From contig NZ_CP006764.1 of NCBI RefSeq assembly GCF_000767055.1, positions 310,001 to 374,000 of the forward strand: 64,000 nt of DNA. Direction: 5' to 3'. The position numbers and the translations under genes were made by a program. Below, piece after piece: positions 41,668 through 51,290 of the stretch (position 1 is the stretch's first letter; each line of letters begins with the position of its first letter). Under the pieces are notes generated by a model. That model searched no databases, had not been told where the DNA came from, and worked only from the letters and a program-made list of their open reading frames with translations. This stretch comes from Corynebacterium doosanense CAU 212 = DSM 45436. Its GTDB lineage: Bacteria > Actinomycetota > Actinomycetes > Mycobacteriales > Mycobacteriaceae.

Positions 41668-42180
41668 ATGCCCGAGGAACTCCCCGAGCACGGCATCACC
41701 CCGTCCATGGTCGCAGCGGGCACCACCATGCCCGAGCAACACGTCATCGACGCCGCGGTCCACACCGTGCGCAGCCTTTGCGGGTGGCACGTGTGGCCCG
41801 TCCGAGAGGAGACCGTCACCGTCGACACCACCGGCGACGACGTCGTTTTCCTCCCGACCAAGCGACTGCACAACGTCACCGAAGTGTCCATCGACAACGA
41901 GCAGATCCCGCCAGGAGAGTGGTCATTCTCCGCAGACGGCATGCTGCAACTAACCCGCCGACCACCCGCCGGCTTTCGTCGCCTCGCCGCCACCATCACC
42001 CACGGCTACGACGAAGTCCCCGACCTCGCTGGCGTCATCGGCCAGATGGCGCGCCGGGCAGGAGCTCCGCAAGAGTCCTACCAGGTCGGCGGGATCTCGG
42101 TCGGGGCACCAGGAGCAGTCACGCCGCAGTCCACAGAGTGGCGGATCGTCGACCTCTACAAGCTGGGGCCGATGCCGTGA
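41668..42180 (+). CDS. head-tail connector (gp6-like adaptor)
   Basis: 170 residues from ATG 41668, seven nt after GGAGGT. Helical N-terminus with an AAVHTVRSLCGWHVWP segment, then beta-rich VFLPTKRLHNVTEVSID and RRLAATITHGYDEVPD, standard for head-tail adaptors that seal the portal. GTGA overlap with the next gene. Confidence 0.82.
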   Translation: MPEELPEHGITPSMVAAGTTMPEQHVIDAAVHTVRSLCGWHVWPVREETVTVDTTGDDVVFLPTKRLHNVTEVSIDNEQIPPGEWSFSADGMLQLTRRPPAGFRRLAATITHGYDEVPDLAGVIGQMARRAGAPQESYQVGGISVGAPGAVTPQSTEWRIVDLYKLGPMP

Positions 42181-42536
42181 TCTTCACCGAGAACGTCACG
42201 ATCATCCGCGCGCGACTCGTCCGTGGCGACTACGGCGGCCAGGTCGAGGACTGGGAGAACCCGGAAGAAATTCCGGTGGGCTTCCCCGTCTCCGTCCAAC
42301 CCCAGCAGGGAGACGAGCAGGAGAACGGCCGATCACACCACACCGTGGAGCGATACCGCCTGTACACCCAGCCACCGAACCTCCTGCTCGATCTTCGGGA
42401 CACCGACCGCATCCGGGTCGATACCTGGGGTGACATGCAGTGGGAAGTCCAGGGCAAACCCCTGCACTGGCGGACGGAATTCCTAGCCCACTCCGAAGTA
42501 GACATGGAGGTGATCCGTGGAACAGACCGTAATTGA
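42177..42536 (+). CDS. head closure/stopper protein
   Basis: 119 residues from the GTG at 42177. Beta-barrel-like series (VTIIRARLVRGDYGG, GFPVSVQPQQGDEQ) typical of the stopper between adaptor and tail. Overlaps the next gene by 20 bp. Confidence 0.75.
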   Translation: MIFTENVTIIRARLVRGDYGGQVEDWENPEEIPVGFPVSVQPQQGDEQENGRSHHTVERYRLYTQPPNLLLDLRDTDRIRVDTWGDMQWEVQGKPLHWRTEFLAHSEVDMEVIRGTDRN

Positions 42537-42792
42537 CGCCGACGACCTCTTCGTCCTCGCCAACCAGACAACCCAGGTCAAAGCCGCTGTCTCGCAGCGC
42601 AGCGCAAACATCGCGTCGCGAACCCGACGAGAACTGGCCAAAGCCAAGATCGACGCCGACGTCACCGTCACCCCGCGAACCCTCGCCAACGGGCGCAGCG
42701 GAGCCGACGTCACCGTCTCAGGCAAAGGCGACTACAGCGCCCGCCGCGCCGGGAGGATCCTCCGCCGCACCGCGAGGGAGGTACGGCGGTGA
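42517..42792 (+). CDS. tail-completion/HK97 gp10-like protein
   Basis: 91 residues, GTG start. Basic and helical (SQRSANIASRTRRELAKAKI) with a C-terminal SARRAGRILRRT. Size and order match gp10-like neck proteins. GTGA overlap with the next gene. Confidence 0.65.
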   Translation: MEQTVIDADDLFVLANQTTQVKAAVSQRSANIASRTRRELAKAKIDADVTVTPRTLANGRSGADVTVSGKGDYSARRAGRILRRTAREVRR

Positions 42793-43190
42793 GTGACGTC
42801 GACGTCCTGAAAACCATCATCGAGCGCGTGAGCCAGATGGTGCCGGACATGTGGGTGGCTGACGTACTGCCGCCTGCTGACCGCCTGGAGAAGGAACTGC
42901 CCTGCGTGGTGATCGACCTCCTGCCCGGGGCCGAGGAAGCCACCTCGTGGGGCGGGCAGGGTTTCCCTGTCCGCCTCGACAGAGTCGGCCTGGACATCGA
43001 GGTCGTCGCCCGCTCGCGCGCCGCGGCCACCCCGGTCGCGGCGAAAGTCCGACAGGCGCTGCACCAGCTACCGCACCTCGCGGGCACGGGCGTGACGCAG
43101 GTCGACTGCCCGGCCTTCACCACCCGCGAAGACATCAACCTGCATGTGAGGGTGCTCGGTGTCGTCGCCGACGTCACCCTGCACGCCTGA
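42789..43190 (+). CDS. tail terminator protein
   Basis: 133 residues. MSDVDVLKTIIERVSQMVPD at the N-terminus and ELPCVVIDLLPG resemble the tail terminator (gpU-like) of siphoviruses, immediately before the tail tube gene. It caps the tail tube. Confidence 0.75.
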   Translation: MSDVDVLKTIIERVSQMVPDMWVADVLPPADRLEKELPCVVIDLLPGAEEATSWGGQGFPVRLDRVGLDIEVVARSRAAATPVAAKVRQALHQLPHLAGTGVTQVDCPAFTTREDINLHVRVLGVVADVTLHA

Positions 43191-43258
43191 CCCCACCCTG
43201 AACACACCCGACCCTGCGAAACCCCGCCGGGTCTCACTCATTCCAGGAGGAATACCCC

Positions 43259-44161
43259 ATGGCTTATTCAGATGCACTCACCGGCTTCAACGCCGGCGCC
43301 GCCCGCGTCGGTGTCACTGGCGCAGTGCGCCGCGCCCCGCTCGGCACCGCAACCCCGGTCCTGGCCGCTGACCACAAGTACTCCGACGTCTTCAAGAACA
43401 TGGGCTACCTCAGCCCTGACGGCGTCGAGATCAGCTTCGACGAGGACAAGTCCGAGTTCATTCCGTGGCAGGAGCTCAACGCCATCCGCGAGGACATCAC
43501 CAAGTCGGTGAAGAAGATCAAGATCACCCTCTGGGAGTTCACCCGCGGCAACGCCGAGGTCTACTTCGGCCTCGCCAAGGGCTCGGTCAAGGAGAACCCG
43601 GACACCGGCGTGTGGTCCTTCTACGAGGACGCGATCCCGAACTTCCAGCGCGAGCAGTACTCCATCGACGTGGTCGACGGCGACGCCGCCATGCGCCTGG
43701 TCGTATTCGAGGCCCAGGTCTCCTCCCGTGAGTCCATCGCAATCAAGCGCGACGAGATGATCGGCCTGACCATCGAGCTCTCCGTCTACCCGGCGGGCGA
43801 GTCCTACGAGGGCAAGGAGTCCCGCGGCAAGTCCACGTTCTGGCAGTTCACCGACTCCTGGGGCGGCGGCAACGTCCGCTCCACCACGGACGGCTCGTCC
43901 ACTCTCGCCGTGGCCACCGACGCCCTGCCGGACGCCGCCGTGGGCGCTGCCTACTCCGCTCAGCTCGCCGCAACCGGCGGCACCGCCCCGTACCGCTGGG
44001 CCATCGACGCCGGCACCCTGCCGGCCGGCCTGACCCTCTCCGAGGCAGGCGTGGTCTCCGGCACCCCGACCGCCGAAGCCCTGGAGGATGTCACCTTCCG
44101 CGTGACCGACAAGGACTCGCTGATCGCCTCCAAGCAGATCGAGCTCGAAGTCACGGCCTAA
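43259..44161 (+). CDS. major tail (tube) protein with C-terminal Ig-like domain
   Basis: 300 residues, CAGGAGGAATA before the ATG. Residues 1-210 form the tube fold (ITLWEFTRGNAEVYFG). Residues 220-300 are a putative Ig domain (LPAGLTLSEAGVVSGTP, He_PIG-type). Such Ig domains decorate tail tubes and may bind the host surface weakly. Confidence 0.9.
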   Translation: MAYSDALTGFNAGAARVGVTGAVRRAPLGTATPVLAADHKYSDVFKNMGYLSPDGVEISFDEDKSEFIPWQELNAIREDITKSVKKIKITLWEFTRGNAEVYFGLAKGSVKENPDTGVWSFYEDAIPNFQREQYSIDVVDGDAAMRLVVFEAQVSSRESIAIKRDEMIGLTIELSVYPAGESYEGKESRGKSTFWQFTDSWGGGNVRSTTDGSSTLAVATDALPDAAVGAAYSAQLAATGGTAPYRWAIDAGTLPAGLTLSEAGVVSGTPTAEALEDVTFRVTDKDSLIASKQIELEVTA

Positions 44162-44273
44162 CGGCCACCCGGTGTGGGGTGTGGGAAACACCCTGGCAGG
44201 TCCCGCCCACACCCCCGCCCCACCAACTCCCGCATAAGGGACCTGCCACCCAAACTTTCAAGGAGGATCTGCC

Positions 44274-44642
44274 ATGTCCATCAATCTCAACGAACTGCTC
44301 GACCAGCGAGCAGAAGCCACCGGCGCCGAAGAAGGCCGAGTGCCGTTCGAATTCAACAACGACACCTTCACCTTCCGAGACCCCATCGCGCTCACCGACG
44401 ACGAGCGCGACGAGATCAACGACCTCGTCGAGGACGGCACCATCGACGACGTCACCGAGTTCTGGCTCGGCGAGGAAGAGTACGACCGCTTCACCACTGC
44501 CGGCGGCACTGCGCTGATGTTCCAGCTCGTAGTCCAGGAGAACGCGCGTCTGACCCAGGGGGTGGACTCCAACGGTCGCCCTACTCGGCCGTATCGCTCC
44601 TCGCGTCGTGCGGCGGAGCGGAAGAGGCGGAAGCAGCGCTAG
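44274..44642 (+). CDS. tail assembly chaperone (G)
   Basis: 122 residues with AAGGAGGATCT before the ATG. Acidic, with a basic Arg-rich C-terminus. The equivalent of lambda gpG. A second open frame, -1 relative to this one, follows and overlaps, consistent with a G/GT pair made by programmed frameshifting near 44559. Confidence 0.85.
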   Translation: MSINLNELLDQRAEATGAEEGRVPFEFNNDTFTFRDPIALTDDERDEINDLVEDGTIDDVTEFWLGEEEYDRFTTAGGTALMFQLVVQENARLTQGVDSNGRPTRPYRSSRRAAERKRRKQR

Positions 44643-44995
44643 AGCGCGCCTACCCGGGGCAGGACTTCCTGGCCCGGTTCTGGCGCGGGGAGATCACTCT
44701 CCGCAAACTCCGCGTGCTGCTCGAAGGCCTCCCACCGGTGGGCCCACACACCCGACAGGCCACCGAGGGCCGCGAGTTCTCCGCCACCGACAGCCTCCTC
44801 TGGTCGCTCGTCTGGGCGATGTGGGAGAACACCGTCGCCACCGCCCAGGCCGCGGGCAACAAGAAAGCCAAAATGCCCGCCCCCAAACGGCCCACCTACC
44901 CGTGGTCCGAAGCCGAGACCGGCCGACCGCAAATGCTCGGCAACGCCGGCAACCACTCCCAGGACGAAATCCTGGAGTATCTCGACAACCTCTAG
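44559..44995 (+). CDS. tail assembly chaperone frameshift extension (T)
   Basis: Continuation in the -1 frame, from the G-run in CAGGGGGTG (44556-44564) to the stop at 44995, adding about 145 residues (YPGQDFLARFWRGEITLRKL is in the extension). There is no independent start with a ribosome site. P-site Gly tRNA can re-pair on GGG after a -1 slip. The T part contacts the tape measure in lambda. Confidence 0.75.
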
Positions 44996-45004
44996 GAGGT
45001 GCCC

Positions 45005-48000
45005 ATGTCCGGCAGCACAGTCTGGGTCCCCGTCCTCGCCTCAATGAAAGGCTTCGTCGCCGAGGTCAACAAGGGCGCGAACACCGCCAGCAAGTCCGCC
45101 GGACAGACCCTGGAAAAAGGCCTCGGAGCAGCAGGCGCGGCAGGCGGAAAATCCGCCGCCGACCAGCTCGCCTCCGCGGTCGAATCCCAGACCAAGAAAG
45201 TCGTCGCCGCCCGCACCCGCGAGGCCGGCGCCGCCAGCGCACTACAGGTCGAGGAGTCCAAGCTCGAGCAGCTCCGGCAGTCCGGCTCAGCCACCGCCGG
45301 CCAGATCGCCACCGCCGAAGCCCGGGTCGAGTCCGCCCGCTCCCAGCAGGTCGCCATGCAGCAGCGCCTAAGCGCCGCCGAGACGGACCTCAACAACGTC
45401 CGCAACGGCGGCGAAGCCCGGGCAACCTCCCTGGTCAACGCTGAAAACAAACTTACCGACGCAAAACTCGCCACCGAACGCGCAGCCCTGCAGATATCCG
45501 CCGCCGAACAGCGCGCAGAAGACGCCCGCGCCGGGTCCATCGCGGCCACGAACCGCGCCGAAGCCGCAGAGACCGCACTGTCTCAAGCCCGCCAGGAATT
45601 CGGCGACGACTCCCGCGAGGCACAGCGAGCAGAACGTGAGCTAGAGCAGGCCCGCAAGAAGGCCGACGCCGCAGCAACCTCAGCCGTCCGCGCCGAGGGC
45701 GAAGTCACCAAAGAGCGCCGCGCCGGGGAGTCCACCACGGACCAGCTCCGCGCCGCGGAACTCCGCCACGCCGCAGCACTCGAAGACGTCGAGCGCGCCA
45801 GCCACCAAGTAGCAGACGCCACCGACGAGGTCGATGGCTCCATGGGCGGGATGGGCAGCACCCTCAAGGGCATGGGTGGGATCTTCGCCGGGCTCGGCCT
45901 CGCGATGGGTGTCGAAGCCATGATGGGGTCTGCCGACGCGATCTCCACGATGAACTCCCAGCTCGGCCTCACCGGCCCCGCGGCAGCGATGGCAGGTGAC
46001 CAGGTCAGCAGTGTCATGCGATCCGGCCTGGTCTCCGGCACCGAGGAAGCCACCCAGGCAGTGGGTTCACTGATCTCCCAGTTCGACAACCTCGGCATGA
46101 ACGGGGAGAAGACCGCGGGCGAGCTCTCCCGCAACCTCCTCGGCTTCACGCAGACCTTCGGGGTCGAAGCGGCCGAAGCCACGCAGACGGTCGGTCAGCT
46201 CGTGAAGAACGGCTTGGCCTCTGACGTCACCGAGGGCCTGGACCTCATGACCGCAGCTTTCCAGCGTGTCCCCGCTGAAATGCGGGGCGAGCTCCCGGAG
46301 ATCATCAACGAGTACGGCACGAACTTCCGCGCGCTCGGATTCTCGGGTGAAGAGGCCTTCGGCATGCTCGTCACCCAGGCCGAGAACGGCAAGTGGGCTC
46401 TCGACAAAACCGGCGACGCCCTGAAGGAGTTCTCGATCCGAGGCTCCGACATGTCAAAGTCGTCGGTCGACGCCTTCACCTCTCTCGGGCTCTCCGCCGA
46501 GGACATGGCATCGAAGATCGCCGGAGGCGGCGCCGGTGCCCGCGAGGCGCTGGAGATGACCGCGGAGCGACTGCTCGGCATCGAGGACCCGGCAGAGCGG
46601 GCGAACACCGCCATCGCTCTGTTCGGCACCCCGCTGGAGGACCTCTCCGTCGATCAGATCCCCGCCTTCCTCGAAGGTCTCTCCGGGGCTGAATCGTCGA
46701 TGGAGGGCTTCGGCGGATCCTCGGAGGCACTCGCACAGTCCATCGAGCAGTCTCTCGGTGGCCGCCTGACCATGCTCAAGGGCACGCTCATGGATCTCGC
46801 CACCGGCGCGTTCATGACCGCCTGGGACGTAGCCGCAGGATTCCTCGGCTTCATCAAGGAGTGGCAGGGTCCGCTCACCGTGGCAGCAGTTCCCCTCGGA
46901 GCGCTCGCCCTCGGCATGCTCGCCTTCAACATCCAGACCAAGATCGCAGCCGCCGGCGGAATCATCAACGCGATGAAGAGCCTCAGCGGGGTCCTCAAGA
47001 TCACCGCCGCTGCACAGTGGCTGCTCAACGGCGCGATGTGGGCCAACCCGCTCATGTGGATCGTAGCCGGCATCGCCGCGGTCGTCGGCGGCCTCTACCT
47101 GTTCTTCACCAAGACCGAGACCGGCCGGCAGGCATGGGAGAAATTCACAGGCTTCATGTCTCGCGCTTGGGAAGCGACGGTCACCGGATTCAAAGCCGGC
47201 TACGAGAACTACATCAAACCCGTGTTCGACTGGATCGCCATGGCGTGGGAAGGCCTGAAAGCTCTGTTCAGCAGCGGCGATTACAAGACCGCGCTGCGCA
47301 CTGCTCTCGGAGATGACAATCCCTTCGTGCTGTTCCTGATCAACACGAGGGAGGCCGTAGAGACCGGATTCGCTTGGATCCAGGACAAGTTCACCCAGCT
47401 CGGAACCGGCATCGGCCAGTGGTACCAGACCTGGGTAAAGCCGGTATTCGACGCCTTCAAGCTGGGTGTCGACCTCCTGTCGCAGGCCATCACCTGGTGG
47501 ATCCAGAACATCACCATGCCCGCCCTGGCGCTCCTCGGCCAGGCGTTCAACCTCGTGTGGAGCGTGTTCATCTCGCCCATCTTCGAGTTCATCAAGATGG
47601 GCTTCTCCATCGTCGGAGCCGTCATCACCGGAATCATCAACGGGCTGATCATCCCCGGGTGGAACTTCCTGGGCATGATGATCCAGTCCGTCTGGGTGAA
47701 CATCATCCAGCCGGTCTGGGGGTTCATCTCCACTGCCGCAGGCCTACTCGCCGACATACTGACCGGCAATTTCTCCAACATCGGTAACCGATTCTCCGAG
47801 ATGGGTGGCTATCTTCGCGACATCGTGCACGGCGTCATCGCCGTCGCGCTGGACTACTTCCGCGGCGTGGTCGACATGGTCGGCCAGGCGTGGAACGCCT
47901 TCCGCGACACCGTGTCCAACGTCGTCGGAATCGTCCGCGACAAGATCGGGGAGATGGTCTCCAACATCGGAGAAATCCCGGGCAAGATCCAGTCCCTCTT

Positions 48001-50482
48001 CGCAGCCGCAGGATCGTGGCTGGTCAACTCCGGCCGCGCGATCATCAACGGCCTGTGGGAGGGAATGAAGGGAGCCTGGTCTAGCGTCAAGTCCTGGCTG
48101 TCGAGCAACCTGTCCTTCTCGGCAGTCGGCTCAATGATCGGGCTACGAAGCGGTGGCATCGTCCAGATGGCAGAGGGTGGCATCACCCGCTCCTACGTCG
48201 ACGGAGGTATTGACCAGCTCGAGGCCTACGCCAACGGCGGCGGCCGCGAGAACCACGTCGCACAGATCGCCCCCGCGGGCGCCTGGCGAATCTGGGCCGA
48301 GGACGAGACCGGGGGAGAGGCATACATCCCGCTCGCCCCGGGCAAGCGGGAACGGTCGACAGCGATTCTCGACGACGTCGCTGGCCGCTTCGGCTACCAG
48401 CTCGTCGACGCCGCCACCGGTGCGGCCTACTCCGGCACCTACGCAGGGGACCTGGGCCCGCAGAAGGTGGCCGCGTTTGCTGACGGCGCTGTCGTCGGCG
48501 ACGAGGACCTCCGCACTTTTGCGGGCGGATCCGACGTCGGCTTCGGCAGCCCGGCCCGCTCCCTGGAGGGCGCGCCCTACGTGTGGGGCGGGACGAACTG
48601 GGGCGACTGCTCCGGCGCCATGTCCGCCTTCGCGAATGTGGCCTCGGGCCGCCAGGCCTTCGGCTCACGCTTCGCGACCGGCAATGAAGCCTCCGAGCTC
48701 TCGGCCCGTGGATTCACTCGCGGCCGGGGCGGGGAGGGAGATCTCCGGATCGGCTTCCTCAACGGCGGCCCGGCCGGAGGACACACCGCCGGCACCCTGC
48801 CGGACGGCACAAACGTCGAGATGGGTGGTGGGCGAGGTAACGGTCAGATCGGCGGCGGTGCTGCCGGCGCCTGGGACTCGTACTTCGACACCTTCTTCTA
48901 CATGCCGGTGGCGCCGAAGTTCGAGAACGTGGAGCTGGACGGGCTGGGGGATCTGACTGCTGATCCCACGACCATGCCCATGACGACCTACTCGACGTCG
49001 ACGAAGTCACCGTCTATGTCGATGGCGACGTCAGCGTCTACGGCAACGGTTGACCCGCGACTGGCTGATCCTGCTTCCCCGCAGGAGGCTACGGCCTACG
49101 GTGCGGACGTGGCTAAGTCGGTCTTCGCCGGGGGGATGGGGTCGAAATCCGCTCTGCAGATCGGGGCGGACGCCGTATTCGATTTTTTCGGGATGGGCGA
49201 CAGTCTCACGAAGAAGGCACTGACGACACCGCTCGATCAGCTGATGCCGGTCCCGGACTGGTACGGCAAGCCCGCGTCCAACTCGGGTGTGGCCACGAGC
49301 GGATCGGACAGCGCGCGCACGTCGACTGCGGAGACCCACGCGGCCGAGCTGCACGATGCGGCCGTGACAACGATGACCCCTGCGCAGATGGGCGCCGACC
49401 CACAGCTGCAGGGACTCGATAACCCCGACGTCTTGGAGATGCCCAAGGGGCCGGGCACGGACTGGGGCCAGGAGTTCTTCGCCTACGAGATCGCCCGGGC
49501 TGCGCAGGCCCGGTCACTCTCGGCTGCAGGGGCCAAGATCGGTGAAGCCGTCGCACTCGTCGAGTCGGGAGACCCGATGCAGATGTGGGCGAACAACGCC
49601 GTACCTGGCTCCCTCGGCTACAAGCACGACGCAGTGGGATCGGACTACGACAGTGTCGGCCTGTTCCAACAGCGTGACAACGGCGCGTGGGGAACCCTCG
49701 ACCAGCGCATGGATCCCTACGAGTCGGCCGGCCTTTTCTTCGACGCCATGCTCCGGAAGTACCCGGACTGGGAGTCGAAGGAGCCCGGTGCCGTCGCCCA
49801 GGGTGTGCAGGGCAGCGCCTACCCGGACCGGTACGCCACCAAGATGGCCCGCGGCGAGCAGTTGGTCACGGACACTGGCCTGTACGACACCGGCGGCTAC
49901 CTGCCTCACCGCGGCCTCGCGCTCAACCTGAGCGGCAAGCGGGAGCCCGTCCTCACGGATCCGCAGTGGACGCACGTCGCAGGCCTAATCAACGCCGTCG
50001 AAGAGCTTTCCGTCGCAGCCGATGGCGGCGACTGGGGCTACGGCGCGCTGAGCGAGCTCATCGGAAACGAAGCGCTCGCCGGCGACCTGGTCAACATGGC
50101 CGCCTCCGCCGGCGACACCGCCCGACTCTTCGGCGCAGCCGCCGACGAACTGGCGATCGCGTCCGCCGGTGGCGACTGGGGCTACGGCGCCCTGGCCGAG
50201 ATCCTCGGAAACGACGACCTCGCCAGCCAGGCCGTCAACAGCGCCGCCGACATCGGCGGAGCCAACCGCGCCCTGGACTCCGCAGTCACCTCCGTCCTCG
50301 GCCCCACCGGCCTCGGAGCGGAAACCCCGGGCCTGCAGCTCGTCGTGAACCTCGACGGGCAGCAGATCCTCGAAGACCGCATCGAAGCCGTCGAAGGCAA
50401 GGCGGAAGTCAGCGAGAAGGAATTGCGCGGCATCAAGCGAGAACGCCGCGCGCCGGGCACGGGAGTCACCCTGCTCGCTTAA
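45005..50482 (+). CDS. tape measure protein with two peptidoglycan-hydrolase domains
   Basis: 1,825 residues from ATG 45005, five nt after AGGAGG. N-terminal 270 residues are coiled coil. About residues 280-1000 are the tape measure body with Gly/Ala and hydrophobic segments. An NlpC/P60-like domain near 1185-1300 shows GAPYVWGGTNWGDCSG (catalytic Cys) and GGHTAG (His). A lysozyme/transglycosylase-like domain near 1500-1620 contains VALVESG and VGLFQQRDNGAWGT. The C-terminus has a duplicated GGDWGYGAL unit. Sets tail length and opens the cell wall for DNA entry. Confidence 0.92.
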   Translation: MSGSTVWVPVLASMKGFVAEVNKGANTASKSAGQTLEKGLGAAGAAGGKSAADQLASAVESQTKKVVAARTREAGAASALQVEESKLEQLRQSGSATAGQIATAEARVESARSQQVAMQQRLSAAETDLNNVRNGGEARATSLVNAENKLTDAKLATERAALQISAAEQRAEDARAGSIAATNRAEAAETALSQARQEFGDDSREAQRAERELEQARKKADAAATSAVRAEGEVTKERRAGESTTDQLRAAELRHAAALEDVERASHQVADATDEVDGSMGGMGSTLKGMGGIFAGLGLAMGVEAMMGSADAISTMNSQLGLTGPAAAMAGDQVSSVMRSGLVSGTEEATQAVGSLISQFDNLGMNGEKTAGELSRNLLGFTQTFGVEAAEATQTVGQLVKNGLASDVTEGLDLMTAAFQRVPAEMRGELPEIINEYGTNFRALGFSGEEAFGMLVTQAENGKWALDKTGDALKEFSIRGSDMSKSSVDAFTSLGLSAEDMASKIAGGGAGAREALEMTAERLLGIEDPAERANTAIALFGTPLEDLSVDQIPAFLEGLSGAESSMEGFGGSSEALAQSIEQSLGGRLTMLKGTLMDLATGAFMTAWDVAAGFLGFIKEWQGPLTVAAVPLGALALGMLAFNIQTKIAAAGGIINAMKSLSGVLKITAAAQWLLNGAMWANPLMWIVAGIAAVVGGLYLFFTKTETGRQAWEKFTGFMSRAWEATVTGFKAGYENYIKPVFDWIAMAWEGLKALFSSGDYKTALRTALGDDNPFVLFLINTREAVETGFAWIQDKFTQLGTGIGQWYQTWVKPVFDAFKLGVDLLSQAITWWIQNITMPALALLGQAFNLVWSVFISPIFEFIKMGFSIVGAVITGIINGLIIPGWNFLGMMIQSVWVNIIQPVWGFISTAAGLLADILTGNFSNIGNRFSEMGGYLRDIVHGVIAVALDYFRGVVDMVGQAWNAFRDTVSNVVGIVRDKIGEMVSNIGEIPGKIQSLFAAAGSWLVNSGRAIINGLWEGMKGAWSSVKSWLSSNLSFSAVGSMIGLRSGGIVQMAEGGITRSYVDGGIDQLEAYANGGGRENHVAQIAPAGAWRIWAEDETGGEAYIPLAPGKRERSTAILDDVAGRFGYQLVDAATGAAYSGTYAGDLGPQKVAAFADGAVVGDEDLRTFAGGSDVGFGSPARSLEGAPYVWGGTNWGDCSGAMSAFANVASGRQAFGSRFATGNEASELSARGFTRGRGGEGDLRIGFLNGGPAGGHTAGTLPDGTNVEMGGGRGNGQIGGGAAGAWDSYFDTFFYMPVAPKFENVELDGLGDLTADPTTMPMTTYSTSTKSPSMSMATSASTATVDPRLADPASPQEATAYGADVAKSVFAGGMGSKSALQIGADAVFDFFGMGDSLTKKALTTPLDQLMPVPDWYGKPASNSGVATSGSDSARTSTAETHAAELHDAAVTTMTPAQMGADPQLQGLDNPDVLEMPKGPGTDWGQEFFAYEIARAAQARSLSAAGAKIGEAVALVESGDPMQMWANNAVPGSLGYKHDAVGSDYDSVGLFQQRDNGAWGTLDQRMDPYESAGLFFDAMLRKYPDWESKEPGAVAQGVQGSAYPDRYATKMARGEQLVTDTGLYDTGGYLPHRGLALNLSGKREPVLTDPQWTHVAGLINAVEELSVAADGGDWGYGALSELIGNEALAGDLVNMAASAGDTARLFGAAADELAIASAGGDWGYGALAEILGNDDLASQAVNSAADIGGANRALDSAVTSVLGPTGLGAETPGLQLVVNLDGQQILEDRIEAVEGKAEVSEKELRGIKRERRAPGTGVTLLA

Positions 50483-50504
50483 CCCAGAAAGAAGGTAGAC
50501 CTGC

Positions 50505-51287
50505 ATGGAGTATCTGATCTCCCTGGTCGACCCGTGGGGCACCGAATGGTCACTGACCCGAGGTGCCCCCGGCCGACGAGGGGTCTACCTCATGGGCCCG
50601 ATCGGCCTGCAGACCCCGGTGGAACACACCGCCCGCTCCACCTCCCAGCAGATCGGAGCAACGCCCATCGGCTGGGCCGCCGACCAGATGGAAGCCACCT
50701 GGAAACTCGGCTTCCGCGGCGACGACGGAGACCCCCTCCTCGAAGTGTGGTCGATGTTCTTCCGCAGCTTCGGCCAGTTCGACGCCTGCGAGCTCCGCTC
50801 CACCCTCCGGGAAAAGGGCACACTCACGACCCCGGTCATCCGGGGCAAGGATGAGATCTCGCCGGAGAAGTCGCCCGCCACCCCGGGCCTCAAATCCCTG
50901 GAGATCGACGTCCCCGCCATCAGCTTCCAGGGCTGCTGGCACGGCGAGACCACCAGCTACACCGGCACCAACCAGATCGTCAGCAACCCCGGCGACCTGC
51001 CCGCCTGGCCCATCATCCGCTGGACCGGCGCTGGAGCCTACGTCACCGCGCCGGGAATCGGCCGGGTCGCGTTGCCGAATGCGGGAACGCGGTGGGCGGA
51101 GCTGGACACGGATCCGGAGAAGGCGTCGCGGGTGCGGGTCGGCGAAGTGGATGCGCCGGATCTGTGGCGCGGCATGCGCGGCCAGCTGTTTCCCGCGCCT
51201 GTTGGTCGGCAGTCGGAGGCGATCTGGGGATTCGAGAAGTGCTCGGGCCTGGTCACTCCCAGGCATACGTCAATGTGGAGGTGGTGA
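50505..51287 (+). CDS. distal tail protein (Dit-like)
   Basis: 260 residues, AGAAAGAAGG before the ATG. Beta-rich, begins MEYLISLVDPWGTEWSL, as do Dit-like tail tip proteins in actinobacteriophages. Forms the hub joining tail tube to the adhesion apparatus. Confidence 0.72.
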   Translation: MEYLISLVDPWGTEWSLTRGAPGRRGVYLMGPIGLQTPVEHTARSTSQQIGATPIGWAADQMEATWKLGFRGDDGDPLLEVWSMFFRSFGQFDACELRSTLREKGTLTTPVIRGKDEISPEKSPATPGLKSLEIDVPAISFQGCWHGETTSYTGTNQIVSNPGDLPAWPIIRWTGAGAYVTAPGIGRVALPNAGTRWAELDTDPEKASRVRVGEVDAPDLWRGMRGQLFPAPVGRQSEAIWGFEKCSGLVTPRHTSMWRW

Positions 51288-51290
51288 CAG

